Origin: Thuidium tamariscinum
Lineage: Eukaryota > Streptophyta > Bryopsida > Hypnales > Thuidiaceae
Direction of reading: 5' to 3'
Assembly (NCBI GenBank): GCA_947034885.2
Contig: OX344753.2
Location: 16,926,001-16,990,000 of the forward strand
DNA: 64,000 nt
Of this stretch, positions 31,173 to 41,922 are shown piece by piece; the first letter of the stretch is position 1, and each line of letters opens with the position of its first letter. The position numbers and the translations under genes were made by a program. Under the pieces are notes generated by a model. It searched no databases. It was given only the letters and a program-made list of their open reading frames with translations, and was not told where the DNA came from.

Positions 31173-32834
31173 AGTTTGGAAGCTTGAGAAGGTTATTGGA
31201 CATATCTCTCTCTTTGCCATTTTCATTTGCCACATGGTGCAGTGTACTACAGTCTACAAGAGTTGTGATTGATCATGGGAATTGGCAAGCCTACACAACT
31301 TCAATGCATAGGCCTATGCACATCTACCTGGAAGTCACCTTGCAAGTGCAACCCTCTAATTTTTCTAAGTTTTGAGAGAGTTGTAGATCTCCAAGATGTG
31401 ATATTCTTAATCTAATTTGAAGGAGAGGGTTATGTTCATAAGCTGACTTGGGCCTCCCAATGCTTGTCATATATACTGCTGTACCTAGTATCAAGTCTTC
31501 CTTCTAAATCAAGAGTGTTCTTATCTGAAGAGAAGAGTTTTTTGGATTATAATCCTCTTTTGAGTACTCAACTTAATTCAAGTTATGAGAGAGTTTGAAT
31601 GGTGCAAGATCCTTGCACTAATTTCTATGCATGCTAGATGCATGTATGTCACAGGAGCTTTGTATCTTATTACTGAATTGCTGATGAGGTTGTCTTGTTG
31701 CTGCAGAACTATTACTGCGGAATTGTGGAAAATTGGAAGCAGCAGTGTGATTTGTACTAATTATGCACTTGGAAGAAAATAGATGTGTTGACTATTTAAC
31801 CCTGCAAGGATTGTTGCCTTGGTGATGGGCACTCACTCAAATATAATTCAATTTTTGGACCAATAGGTTCATTATTTGTTTCTATAGTTATGGAGAGAGT
31901 CATCCATTGGACACTTTGTGTCCAACATTGTTTCAGGGTTAATGTGTAGATTTGACGCTTATACAATATTGGTATTTAGAGCTATGTCAACCACATCTTT
32001 AGGCTTTCTTTTAGTGAGTTGATCATTTCTTTGATTTATTCTATTAGGAGTTTGTGTGACAGTAGTTTACAAAAGACACAACTTGTAATATATTTATTTT
32101 AGTGCAAGCCAAAATCTTTTTCTATTGTATTGATTCCAAATAGAAAGAGATTCTAATTTTGTGCCTTTCTTTAGGGCATATCTACTATACTCTTTTGAAG
32201 AGTAGTGATAAATGTTTATTTTTTTATTTGTATAGAATTAGAATACAAGTTACTACCATTAGAAGTATATTCAACTTTGTTTTTTGAATGATTGGGAAGT
32301 TTGTTGAAGAAAGCAATGTCCTAAAGACCTTCATTTATAGCCTTAGATATAGACATTAAAGTACTTCAGGATTAATTATAACTTTGCATTAGAAGTATAT
32401 GATTTCAACTATAGAAGGATGGCTTAGTATTATAGAAATCATTCTCTTTGGTACTATGTAAATCATTTGTTTTAAAGAAAATCCAAGAGCATTCATTGGT
32501 AGTCAAATTACAATGCAAGATTGTCCTTTCTATACAAAATCCAAGAGTACTCATTGTAGTCAAACTATTATGCAAAACCTTCCCTTTCTATACAAAATTC
32601 CAAAAATGAATATATATATATATATAGTAGGTACACCTATAACGGTGCAATGCCGTAAAGCCCACCCTATTTGAAGTAGTTAAATGGTGTAATTATGTCT
32701 TGAAAATTGTCAATTAGATAAATATGGCAGTTCTTCATACAAGCATGGCCATTTTCATTTTGATTCCAAGCTTTTAAGCTCACATCACATAATGGTTTAT
32801 CTCTTTGACAAGCTTTTCTTTCTTTTACTATTTT
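31173..32834. other. TAF7 3' flank and intergenic DNA
   Basis: The first few hundred bases are probably 3' UTR. The rest is AT-rich without recognisable exons; a (TA)n run is at 32611-32626. Copy B of the long repeat begins at its right edge. Confidence 0.5.
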
Positions 32835-33951
32835 TGATTAAAAAGTCAAACTAAGAGCTGACCCTCTCTATCTTTTAGGGAACAACTCGAAACGGAAAAC
32901 CGTCTGCGCCATTGTCTTTAGAAGACCCCAATTAGCCTAAAGGACCCCTTACCCCTCACTCCTAGGCCATTTGCGCGCCCAAATTGGAATTACGGTAACT
33001 CCAATTAAAAGTCAAAAATCTAACTTCTAGGATTTGTGCATTTTGATGAATCTGACAGGCCAGAGTTGTTAGGAATGTCCATGAGAGTAAGGAATGACTC
33101 CCTATTTGCGACAATCGGACATCATTTGCTCCTGATACGACGGTCAACCCGCCGCCAACTTGTAACTTCTAGTGAAATTCGATGTCGATGCTGGTTCTGG
33201 TAGTTGGGAATGTCGGAATGTCGGAATGTCTTCAAACTTGACCGGGCACTTATTAAGCACACAAAAACCTATCCTATTTTAGTGAGATTTTACCGCATCA
33301 TACGTAATTTCTATGAATTTACGAACATTTCTATGTGCGGTTGACTTCCCATGGAGTCAACGTGGAATTTCGGAAAAATCCAAAATAAATTGGATAACAT
33401 CTAGGGAACTCCTAGATTCTTGGTGTAAGTCCCACGCAACCTTGCACCTTTCTAATTTTAGTAATTTTGGAATTATTTTGCCCAATTGGACAATTTAATT
33501 CCCAATGCCCGGGAATCTTGGACAATTGCTTGATTCTTGTTCGCTCCTGGCATGCTCCTACCCTTGGAACACTTCTCTGTAGTCTTCAATCTCCAATCCT
33601 CCATCTTTTAACTCGTGAAGTTCGAATTCTCCAAATCTATTGTAGTGGTTTTACTTTTCAATCCAATTTGTTCCAAAATTGAACTTAAGCCCTGGTAACT
33701 CTTCTAGGCTCGTAGTAGACTCTTTTGGCTTAGTTAGTATGTCATGTGCATCCTTAAAAGGTTGACTTTGCACAGACAAGTACTAGGACTGACTAACTCT
33801 CGATTCCTTATTTCTCTCGGAATTACTAAATCTTCACATAAACTTGCTTTGGAGACTTAGAATGATTCAAATTTCTAAGATTAGGAATTTTCCACCTTCT
33901 AAGTTGGTTTTCCACCATTTTGGCATAAACTGACACCAAAACTCCCTCAAC

Positions 33952-35149
33952 CTCGGGGAAATCACTCCTTGTAATTTTAAGCATACACCTAAGTTAAGAG
34001 GGTATTTAACATAGGGCTATTTACCTTCATTTTAGTAATTAAAATGACCGTATTTTTACATATAAATTCAATCATTTGGTTTTTATAGTTAGGCTATCTT
34101 ATATACAAAATTTATATGTCTAATTTTTTCATATCTATTTACAACACATTATAAAAGTAGTGTCTTACATATACACTATTTTTTTAATATATGCACTACT
34201 TGTATTGTAGTATAATTTCAAATGAAAAATAAAAATGTAAAATACAGCAATAGTTTTAAATATTCTAAATTCTATGCCATGTATTCTAAACAATCTAATA
34301 TGGTGAATAATAAACATCATAGAAACATTAAATATAGTTATGATACTAAAACTAAAAAAAACACCAATACTAGAAATATAACATAAACAACATGAGAAAT
34401 TGACACTCTAAAAACATTATAGATTAACTCAAGAATATGACCTCTATTGTAATATAGAGACTATATATTTTATTTTCACATATGCATTTACAATGGTTTT
34501 GAATTTAGAATCAAAAAATAAAAGAGTGTTTATTAAACACTAGTAAAAAGAAGATGATTCTAAACATTTACAAGTATATGTTCAAGTAGTTGAAGCAAAT
34601 CTAGAGTTTGTAGTGTCAAAGTATAGAAAAGATTCCATGCAAATGTTGCACACTTTACACCAATTTCTTAATGGGTACTTTGTGTGAACACAAATCTCCA
34701 TAATACAACCTCATTGTAAATTTACAGCTCAATTTTTTTGTCTTGGAACAATAGTTTTTTACTTGCTATTACATAATTGGTATATTTAAGGAAAGATTTG
34801 TATGTACAGGCTAGAATTATTTGATGATAACAAAATATCTCCTAAAAAACATCCTTAGATTTACTAAATTGTGTAAGTTTTATCATTCAATTAAAAAAAT
34901 TTGTTTACATCTATACTCATTGTACTACAAACTTTTTATATGAACCCTATTTGTAAAGGCTAATTTATTAATAAAAATTCCTACTAAATGATGTTTATAC
35001 ATAGCCTAATTTATATATAATAGGATATGTGACATTTTGAGAACCCTATAGTAGTTCTACATATATATAAAATTTATCCCCTTTGAATTAAATAGACCCT
35101 ATATTTTAACTCAGGTAGTTTTCTAAAAATCGCGAGTAATCTCCCCGGG
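33952..35149. mobile_element. non-autonomous TIR element nested in copy B (1198 bp)
   Basis: Left end CTCGGGGAAATCACTCC, right end in reverse complement CCCGGGGAGATTACTCG, with similarity continuing for about 70 bp with indels. It is flanked by the 8-bp repeats CCCTCAAC (33944-33951) and CCCACAAC (35150-35157), one mismatch. Copy A shows the empty site (CCTTCAAC then A(G)TCTTTTT). An 8-bp duplication suggests a hAT-like mover. The interior is AT-rich with no ORF. Confidence 0.75.
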
Positions 35150-35865
35150 CCCACAACACTCTTTTTATGTCTTTTTCTTGAATATTTTGGATAATTTTCG
35201 CTATTTAATAGCGAAAAATGGACCCAAGGTCCTGAGTGCCATTTCGAGGGCTCATTGTTGCTAGTACCCTTATTTCTCGCACCAACACTTTGTTTCTCCC
35301 ACGTGCTACCGACATATTCAGAGCACCACTTGAACCAAAAGACTTTGGCCAAGTTTTGTTTATGTTTTTTTATTTTGAAGGCTTAGGGCCCCTTCAACTA
35401 GTTTTCATTTTTTGCTATTGGCATTAGAGATCCAGTCTCAACACATCGCTTGAACAACATTCGTGACATTTCAAACATTAAGCATCAAAGTTCGGTTTAA
35501 ACACTGTCATGTGTACTTCCTTTGGTAGCAAAATTTTGAAATACTAAGAAATTTTGAGGATTTAAAGTGAAAGTCCGGTTAAACATTGTCATGTGTACCT
35601 CCTTTTGCGAATAAAATTCCCAAAATACCATTGCAGAGTTCTGTGCCGCGGAACCAACCAAATCAAACGACAAAGCTTTGAACCTCTTAAAAGAGGAACC
35701 TCACTTGAACAACCGGATGACATATGGAAATCAAACCAAAGCATCCAATCCAACCACTTATATTTTCCATCATTCCATGCAAAATTCCATTTTGTGTGTT
35801 TAGACAAAAATTAGACCAAAATAGCAAATTTCAGATTCCAATTTTTGGTCAAAAAATCGAAAACC

Positions 35866-36075
35866 CAGCCAGCTAGTCTTTCGACTGACCAACCAGCCAA
35901 GGGTCTGTCCGTCGGAGAGCTGCTCGCTAGGAGTGCCGCTCGCTAGGAGTGCCGAGGTCTGGTCCGGGGGTGTCCGCTGGGAGTGGTTTGCGGAGGTCTG
36001 GTCCGGGGTTCTGGTCCGTCAGGGTCTGTTTGGAGGTCTGGTCCGTCGGGAGCTGCTCGGAGTCCAGGGAGTCCA
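35866..36075 (+). repeat. GC-rich tandem block in block Y, copy B
   Basis: Repeated GGTCTGGTCCG, CTCGCTAGGAGTGCCG and GAGTCCAGG words. It stands at the position of the GC-rich block of copy A, with different unit order and words largely in the opposite orientation. Confidence 0.65.
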
Positions 36076-37070
36076 GGGAATCCAACTTAAAGACAAGTAA
36101 AAGTCTCACACTCATTTATTCATTGGTTTTGCAAAGGATAGATTTGGGCAAAATTAAAAGAGATTATCAAAGGAAACTTCAACCTTTAAATTCAATTTTA
36201 TGCCAATAATCTAACAATTGCAACACCAATACGTCTTCATTAAAATCCGTCTACTTCAAACTCCATAGCTGCTCTCTCCCTCGAAAAACATTGCAAAACA
36301 TAACCAAGCAAGAATGAGGGAAGAGACACCGAATTAGGAGAATTAAGGTGGCCAAATAGGCCCACGTGAGAACATTAACATTAAAAAAGTAGTTTAAGGG
36401 AATAACACTATAGAGATTAGATTCTTTATTCTCGGTCTTTGACCTTTGGGAATAGAATACTAATTTCTTTAGAATATTACTATTGAAATTATTCTCGTTC
36501 TTTAGGAATGTTCTACATTCTTTGGTAGTTAGTCATTAATTAGATTCTTAGAAGGTTTAGATTTTGCTGGTTTTGTTTTATTAGGCCTAATAAGCCAAAA
36601 AGGAAACAAACAAATTGACAACCAATTTCTTTACAAATTAACGAAAATTCAAAATTAATTAGATTTGAAAAGATTTGACAATAGTTTTGATTTAAAATAC
36701 TCTAATAAAACAAAAGGGAAGGGACAAATTGACAACTAATTTCTTTTAGTATTTACACAATTTCAAAAATTAATTAGATTTGAAAAGATTTGACGATAAT
36801 TTCCCATTCAAATTAATTAAATTCAATTTGAATCAATTAGGATATCAAATTCAAACCAAAATGATAGCTAACCATTAAATTTCCTTTGATTTCTTTAGAA
36901 TAGGACATTAACAAAATAGGTAGACTAATTTGAATTGCGGTATTTTCTAATTACCTGGGATTTAGGAATTAAAAGAATTACTCAATCAAATTAGCACTCC
37001 ATAACTTTTAGTTTCCTTTTAACCAGGGTAGGTTTAATTGACCAACAACGTGAGAATTACTATGGATTAG

Positions 37071-37241
37071 ATGGAGATCCGGGATGATTTCGATGGCGAG
37101 GTCGTGGGGGAGTATTTACACATGATGATGTTTGATGACATGACGATGGAGATTTACTCAGAGGAGGTAAACCGCTCCCATTTGATTTTCATTCTTGTTG
37201 TTTTACTGTTAAGTTTCTTTTTATCGAATGCTTGGAATTAG
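37071..37241 (+). CDS. 56-codon membrane micropeptide ORF, copy B
   Basis: ATG at 37071, TAG at 37239-37241; same length as the copy A ORF at 2333-2503. The acidic N-terminal half begins MEIRDDFDGEVVGEYLHMMM and the membrane segment is VNRSHLIFILVVLLLSFF, followed by a conserved NAWN end. The possible splice donor GAG|GTAAAC after codon 32 is also kept. No family recognised; the case for coding rests on length, frame and hydrophobic pattern being preserved between copies that have otherwise gained indels. Confidence 0.5.
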   Translation: MEIRDDFDGEVVGEYLHMMMFDDMTMEIYSEEVNRSHLIFILVVLLLSFFLSNAWN

Positions 37242-37457
37242 AACTAGATACAATTTCAACCAATAAAGTAGAATAGGATAGAATATACTAAGTTGAACTT
37301 TGACCATAACATTAGATTAGAAACACTCAAAACGTGACTAAAAGAGTTCATTGCTTGGAAGGCTTTCTTTTAATACCCAATTAGAAAGAAAACTCAATTA
37401 GACACAAGACCCGTGTGACAAACTCTTAGCTCTAGGGTGGAGTTAGGAGCGCTCACA

Positions 37458-39164
37458 ATGCCACATTGGCAAAAATGGCTAATTATCACTAATTACATCC
37501 CTTAATGTATATGATTGCTAATATGATTGATGTCCATTGGGATTCAGTGGTAATAAGTCATGTTTTGAATCATTTATAGTGATTTTGGAATGAGTCATAT
37601 TTTGAGATTTTATGACTCATAGCAGTCATATTTTGTAGTAAAAAAACATCTATTTTCTAGTAGTGATATCATGTACAATTCAATACAATAACATGCATTT
37701 TGTTTAGATTTTTGAATTAATAACTTCTCATGATATCTAAAGCTAAACAATGATTTACTTGTTGCAAAATTTCACATATTTTTTTAAACTCCTCATTATA
37801 ACTTAAATTTAGGGATATTTTTCACCTAAACCTACAATAGGCTTAGAAAAAAAGGTTAATTCACCATTTGACTTGCTTGATGTTGAACAACAAGTGGATT
37901 AGGAAATAGAGAGAGGATGAAAGATAAGGAATGTTTCAAATAATAGATTTCTAAGTTTTTATTTGATGAATTGGCACTAATTTTGAGATTTGAAGAACTG
38001 TATTAAATCTTTTATTTTGGAGATGTTCAAAAGTGAATTATGAGGTGTCATTTTATTGAGTTTCATTTAAGGTTTAAAAGAGATAGACTTTCTAAAAGTT
38101 TAGGACTTAAAAGATACACATTTACTCTATCACAAGCATCTTTTGCACCAGTTAAATGCTATAGGCTAGCTTGTTCTATATTTCTACCACCCATTGTGGA
38201 CTATGCACTCTAAACTCGTTGCAAATTTATTATATGAATACTTTTTCAATCATGGTATATGCATAAAAGCCCACGGGTGGTCCTTTAATTCATGATATCT
38301 AGACATAAAAAGGGATTTGAGGGCAAGTGAAGACTGTTTCAAGGCTATTCTCCAACTTGTTCCTTGTATTGTTAAAAAAATGTGAACTAAACCTATTGGC
38401 TGAAGTTTTCAAATTTTTGAAAAAATTAAATTGAAATTATTTTTTCCAAAAATTCTAAAAATTATTTAGAAACCTAAAATTGAATTTTAAAAATATTTTA
38501 AAAAATTAAAAAATTAAAAAATTCTAATGTAGAAATTTCTTAACCATATTAGAGTGTTGATGTGACACATTCCCACAATTTAGATACTCAAAAAAACTCA
38601 CGTCTCCCATTACCTTCAAATCCCTTCTAACACTTTGTTGTAGTGGAGAGTAGAGACTAAGGTTTAATAATTCTAGTGCACTTGAAACACCTTCGGCCTA
38701 TTGTGAGGTGAATTCAAGTTGCCTTGTTCCAATTGAAGACTTGACGATATCTAAAACCACTTTGGAATAGGCTAAATGACTTTTTGGACAATTTTTGTTA
38801 ATGACTGTGATTGTTTTATTGAAAATCATTCAAAATTCCAAAAAACACCTACTTGACATTTTGTCACCATTTTCTTCTTGCAACCATTAGGAGAGATTTG
38901 AGGGCTCTAGGAGCCCGCGAGTTCCTAGAGCCTAAAATCGTGTAATCTGCTGCGGGAATGCAGTTATGTAGGGAATCCTATATGGTCAAGCGACTGCCAC
39001 GTCATTCACTTTTTTTTTGAATTTTTTTGGACTTTTTTCATATTTCAAGACCTCATTTTTTTTTGAGAAATACTAGCCTGAAAGTAGCCAGCTGTTCCCC
39101 AGACAAGTTTCGAGAACAGTCCCGAAACGGCCCTTTGGAACCCTCAAATCCCTCCTAATAATAA
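37458..39164. other. AT-rich intergenic DNA, no gene seen
   Basis: No exons or ordered repeats recognised, apart from a short Phe/Lys-rich low-complexity zone around 38400-38530. Confidence 0.5.
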
Positions 39165-39166
39165 TA

Positions 39167-39929
39167 GTTCCTCTGTCCCCAAATGATCTTTATGTTAGAC
39201 AAAACATTCTAGATTAAAAATTAAAAGAACTTTTAAGTTTAAAAAAAATTGTTTGTAAAGTTTGATGCACTTCTATGGTCTTTTCAATTTGAGTTTCAAA
39301 TTATTTTTAGAAGTGTGATTTTGGAGCATTCAAAAATTGGATTTTGTAGAGAGCATTGCTAGCCATTAGATCTCTCTCTATTACTACTCAACTTGTATAT
39401 CTGATCTCTTTTCTAGCAATAGTCTTTTGCCATCCCTACACTATGGTTTTCCATGTTGGAAATGGTTTGTGATCCATGGCATAACCTCAATCTACCATCA
39501 TCATTACCCTAAAGCACTTTCAAGCTTTACAACAGATATATGGCTTGCTATGAGCCAATTGTTGATGAAGTAGGAAGAAAAACATTGTATAAGCTTTCAA
39601 TATTTGACATAGGCTATCAATATAACTCCAAAAAGAATGCCCCTAAATTCATGCTACTTGAGGTTTGGACTTGGTGAAGTTTCCTTGCTATTCATAGATT
39701 TTGATACTCAAAAGGAGTATTGATTGCCTCACAAATAGTCTGCAATGAATCTTTTACCTTGTCAAAACAAACAAACTTGCAAATTTATTATGGCAGAAGG
39801 GATTTTAGTAAGATAGTGTACACACTTAAAAGCTTCCTTGCACAAGACCTTCCTCCACGCTACTATAGGAAGATCATTTTGGAACAAATTTTTGAAGCCA
39901 ATAGGATGATCATTATGGGACAGAGGGAG
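39167..39929. mobile_element. Stowaway-like element (763 bp)
   Basis: Left end GTTCCTCTGTCCCCAAATGATC; right end in reverse complement ACTCCCTCTGTCCCATAATG. TA lies on both sides (39165-39166, 39930-39931). Longer than a usual Stowaway MITE; it encodes no transposase and may be a deletion derivative of a mariner element. Confidence 0.6.
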
Positions 39930-40174
39930 TATTAACTATTTCATAAATGCTTCCAATAAAAAAGAATAGAGTTCATGGAGATTTTCAAAGGTCTGTCTTT
40001 CTCTATTGATATTTAAGTACATTAATTACAATCACACCCTATTTAGAGTACCATCACACCCCATTTAGAGTACCATCAATCAATTCAAGCCACTCTCTTA
40101 CCCTCTAAATTCTTATGATTTTGAATTCAATCTGCACCTTAAATAGAATAGAACTTCAAATGTAGCTTGTATAA

Positions 40175-40284
40175 CACTACAAGAAAACAGTGACCGAATT
40201 AACACGTCCAAATTGACAGAAAATTGTCCGAATTGACAAAAAATTGTCCGAATTGACAGAAAATGACTGCGTTCCCTTGTAGTG
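40175..40284. mobile_element. 110-bp CACTA-type MITE with internal triplication
   Basis: Left end CACTACAAGAAAACAGTGAC; right end in reverse complement CACTACAAGGGAACGCAGTC. Flanks TAA and TAG match at two of three bases. The middle has three near-identical copies of GTCCGAATTGACAGAAAAT-type sequence. Confidence 0.65.
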
Positions 40285-40712
40285 TAGCCAATATCCTTTA
40301 ACTAATCTATAGTGTAGGTACAATTATTCAATATTCATAAGGTTATAAGTTATCAAACACTTCCACAGACCTAAGTAATTACTAGCTATTTTTGGTAACA
40401 ATCCAAAAAGTTTCTTAGGAAATTGTTATGGGTAATTTTGAGTGAGGCAAAGTGGTCCAAAAGAGGCTCTCAAAAGAAAACAGACTGCTCATACGTTCCA
40501 TCTGGCGGAGCATCTCCAATTTTCAAACCAGATAATACCGGTAACTTGGACCCCTAGAATTTTTTTTCAATTTTCCAATTTTTCAATTTTCAATTTAAGA
40601 TTTTTAGGGTAAAAATCTATCCCAAGTTGGCCACCGCAGCAGAATGAGGCCCATGAATTAGCATCGGATCAATTGAAAGCAGTCATGGAATCTTTTCACA
40701 AGGCACCGAGTT

Positions 40713-41212
40713 AACGAATGATATCCAGAACCGCTTGGATGATAAAATCCCAACATCACCAAATTAGATCGCCACGTGGATTCAAAATATTATTTATTTA
40801 CCCCTTGAAAGTCACGAAACTCAAAACGGGCCAATGAGAATGCTTCACGCCCTTTGTGGCTGCCATTCTCAATCAAAACTGAACCGCCCTGGTGGATGGA
40901 TCTCATCCAACGAATGAACTCCGATGCCACCAAGTTGCAACTGAGGGAGTGTGGAGAACGAACGAACAAAGACACAAACGAATGAAAACATTCATCCAAA
41001 ACAACCGTTCCCGTAAGAGAATACATCCAAAATTACAAGTGGAGTAGTAGTGGACCATTGATTCGATTGCAGTCGTTCATCCATACCTTCATCTCATTGA
41101 ATGTGGTCTTAACGCAGAACGAGCAGGACCAACGAATGAAGTCATATGCGAATGGGGAAATCATCCATATGAACTCAGGTATTCATCTGGATGAGCGCAA
41201 CCGACGAATGAA
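40713..41212. repeat. clustered ACGAATGAA / TTCATCC motifs upstream of EXECUTER
   Basis: ACGAATGA occurs at 40714, 40910, 40978, 41132 and 41204, often close to its partial reverse complement TTCATCC(A). Spacing is irregular. The cluster lies 0.7-1.2 kb upstream of the EXECUTER start codon and may be promoter sequence or a worn repeat. Confidence 0.45.
40772..40779. promoter_or_regulatory. G-box (CCACGTGG)
   Basis: A palindromic ACGT-core element bound by plant bZIP/bHLH factors, about 1.15 kb before the EXECUTER ATG. Light control would suit a plastid gene, but a single site can occur by chance. Confidence 0.3.
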
Positions 41213-41922
41213 GGCATTCATCCATATCTTCGAAGTCATCGTTGTCGTCCTGAGCTTGGGTGAGGCGCCTTGTTGGCTATGGCGATGGCATGAGCCAGCC
41301 AGCCAGAGGTACGAGGTTCTCCGTCGTCCCGGTGCCCGGCATTCTTCCACCGCATCCTTGCGGGTGGCAATCTACCAACCGCTCCGTCTCATCTCCCTGC
41401 GCTTCCATTCTTCCGGTCTTCCGTTGCGCTTCTGACGTGTTTTTCTGGAGAGTTTTTGGTGCAAATTGGTGGAGGTTTTGCTTTTCTTAGCTCTGGTTTT
41501 GGGAGGACTTTTCTAAATTTTATTTAGCTCGAATCTACGGTATATCTCTCAGCGGATTGTGTGCGACTTTTCGAGGTCGGCCATTCTGGAACAGGATTTT
41601 AGGATTTGAAGATTGGCAGTACATGCCGCTTGTTGCATGAAGCTTCTTTAATGTTTTGCCCGTCATCGCCAATTGAAGTTTCGAGAATTTGGTTACATAG
41701 CAGTTTGCGTTTGCTTCCCTAGTCTCTTTAGTTTCTCGGCTCCTGTGGTTGTTTGTGTGTGGAGATTTGGTGACCTTTTGTGATGGTGCATCGGTTAGGG
41801 TAAATTCTTGCTGGGAGTGCCAGAAGTAGTTCGTTTAGTGTAGCGGAATTTTGGTAGCTCGGAAGGCGGGCACGGAGAGCAGAATCTTCAGTCTTTCAAG
41901 GAGGTGGTAGAAGATTGCTAGC

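Larger units (their letters stand above)
32835..37457 (+). mobile_element. long repeat, copy B (X-Z-Y), with a nested element
   Basis: Starts TGATTAAAAAGTCAAAC and ends GGAGCGCTCACA. Order: X (32835-33951), nested TIR element (33952-35149), Z (35158 to about 35265), Y (about 35266-37457). Without the insertion it is about 3.4 kb. TG...CA ends and the lack of coding domains suggest a solo long LTR, but the flanks (ATTTT left, ATGCC right) do not form a target duplication. Copy A has the same blocks in the order Y-(arm)-X-Z. Confidence 0.6.

Noticed and set aside
30733..31272. 179-codon open frame overlapping TAF7 intron 4 and exon 5
   Set aside because: It is the wrong frame of the acidic exon (Arg/Leu-rich shadow of GAG/GCT codons). 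The AT-AC splice explains the region better.
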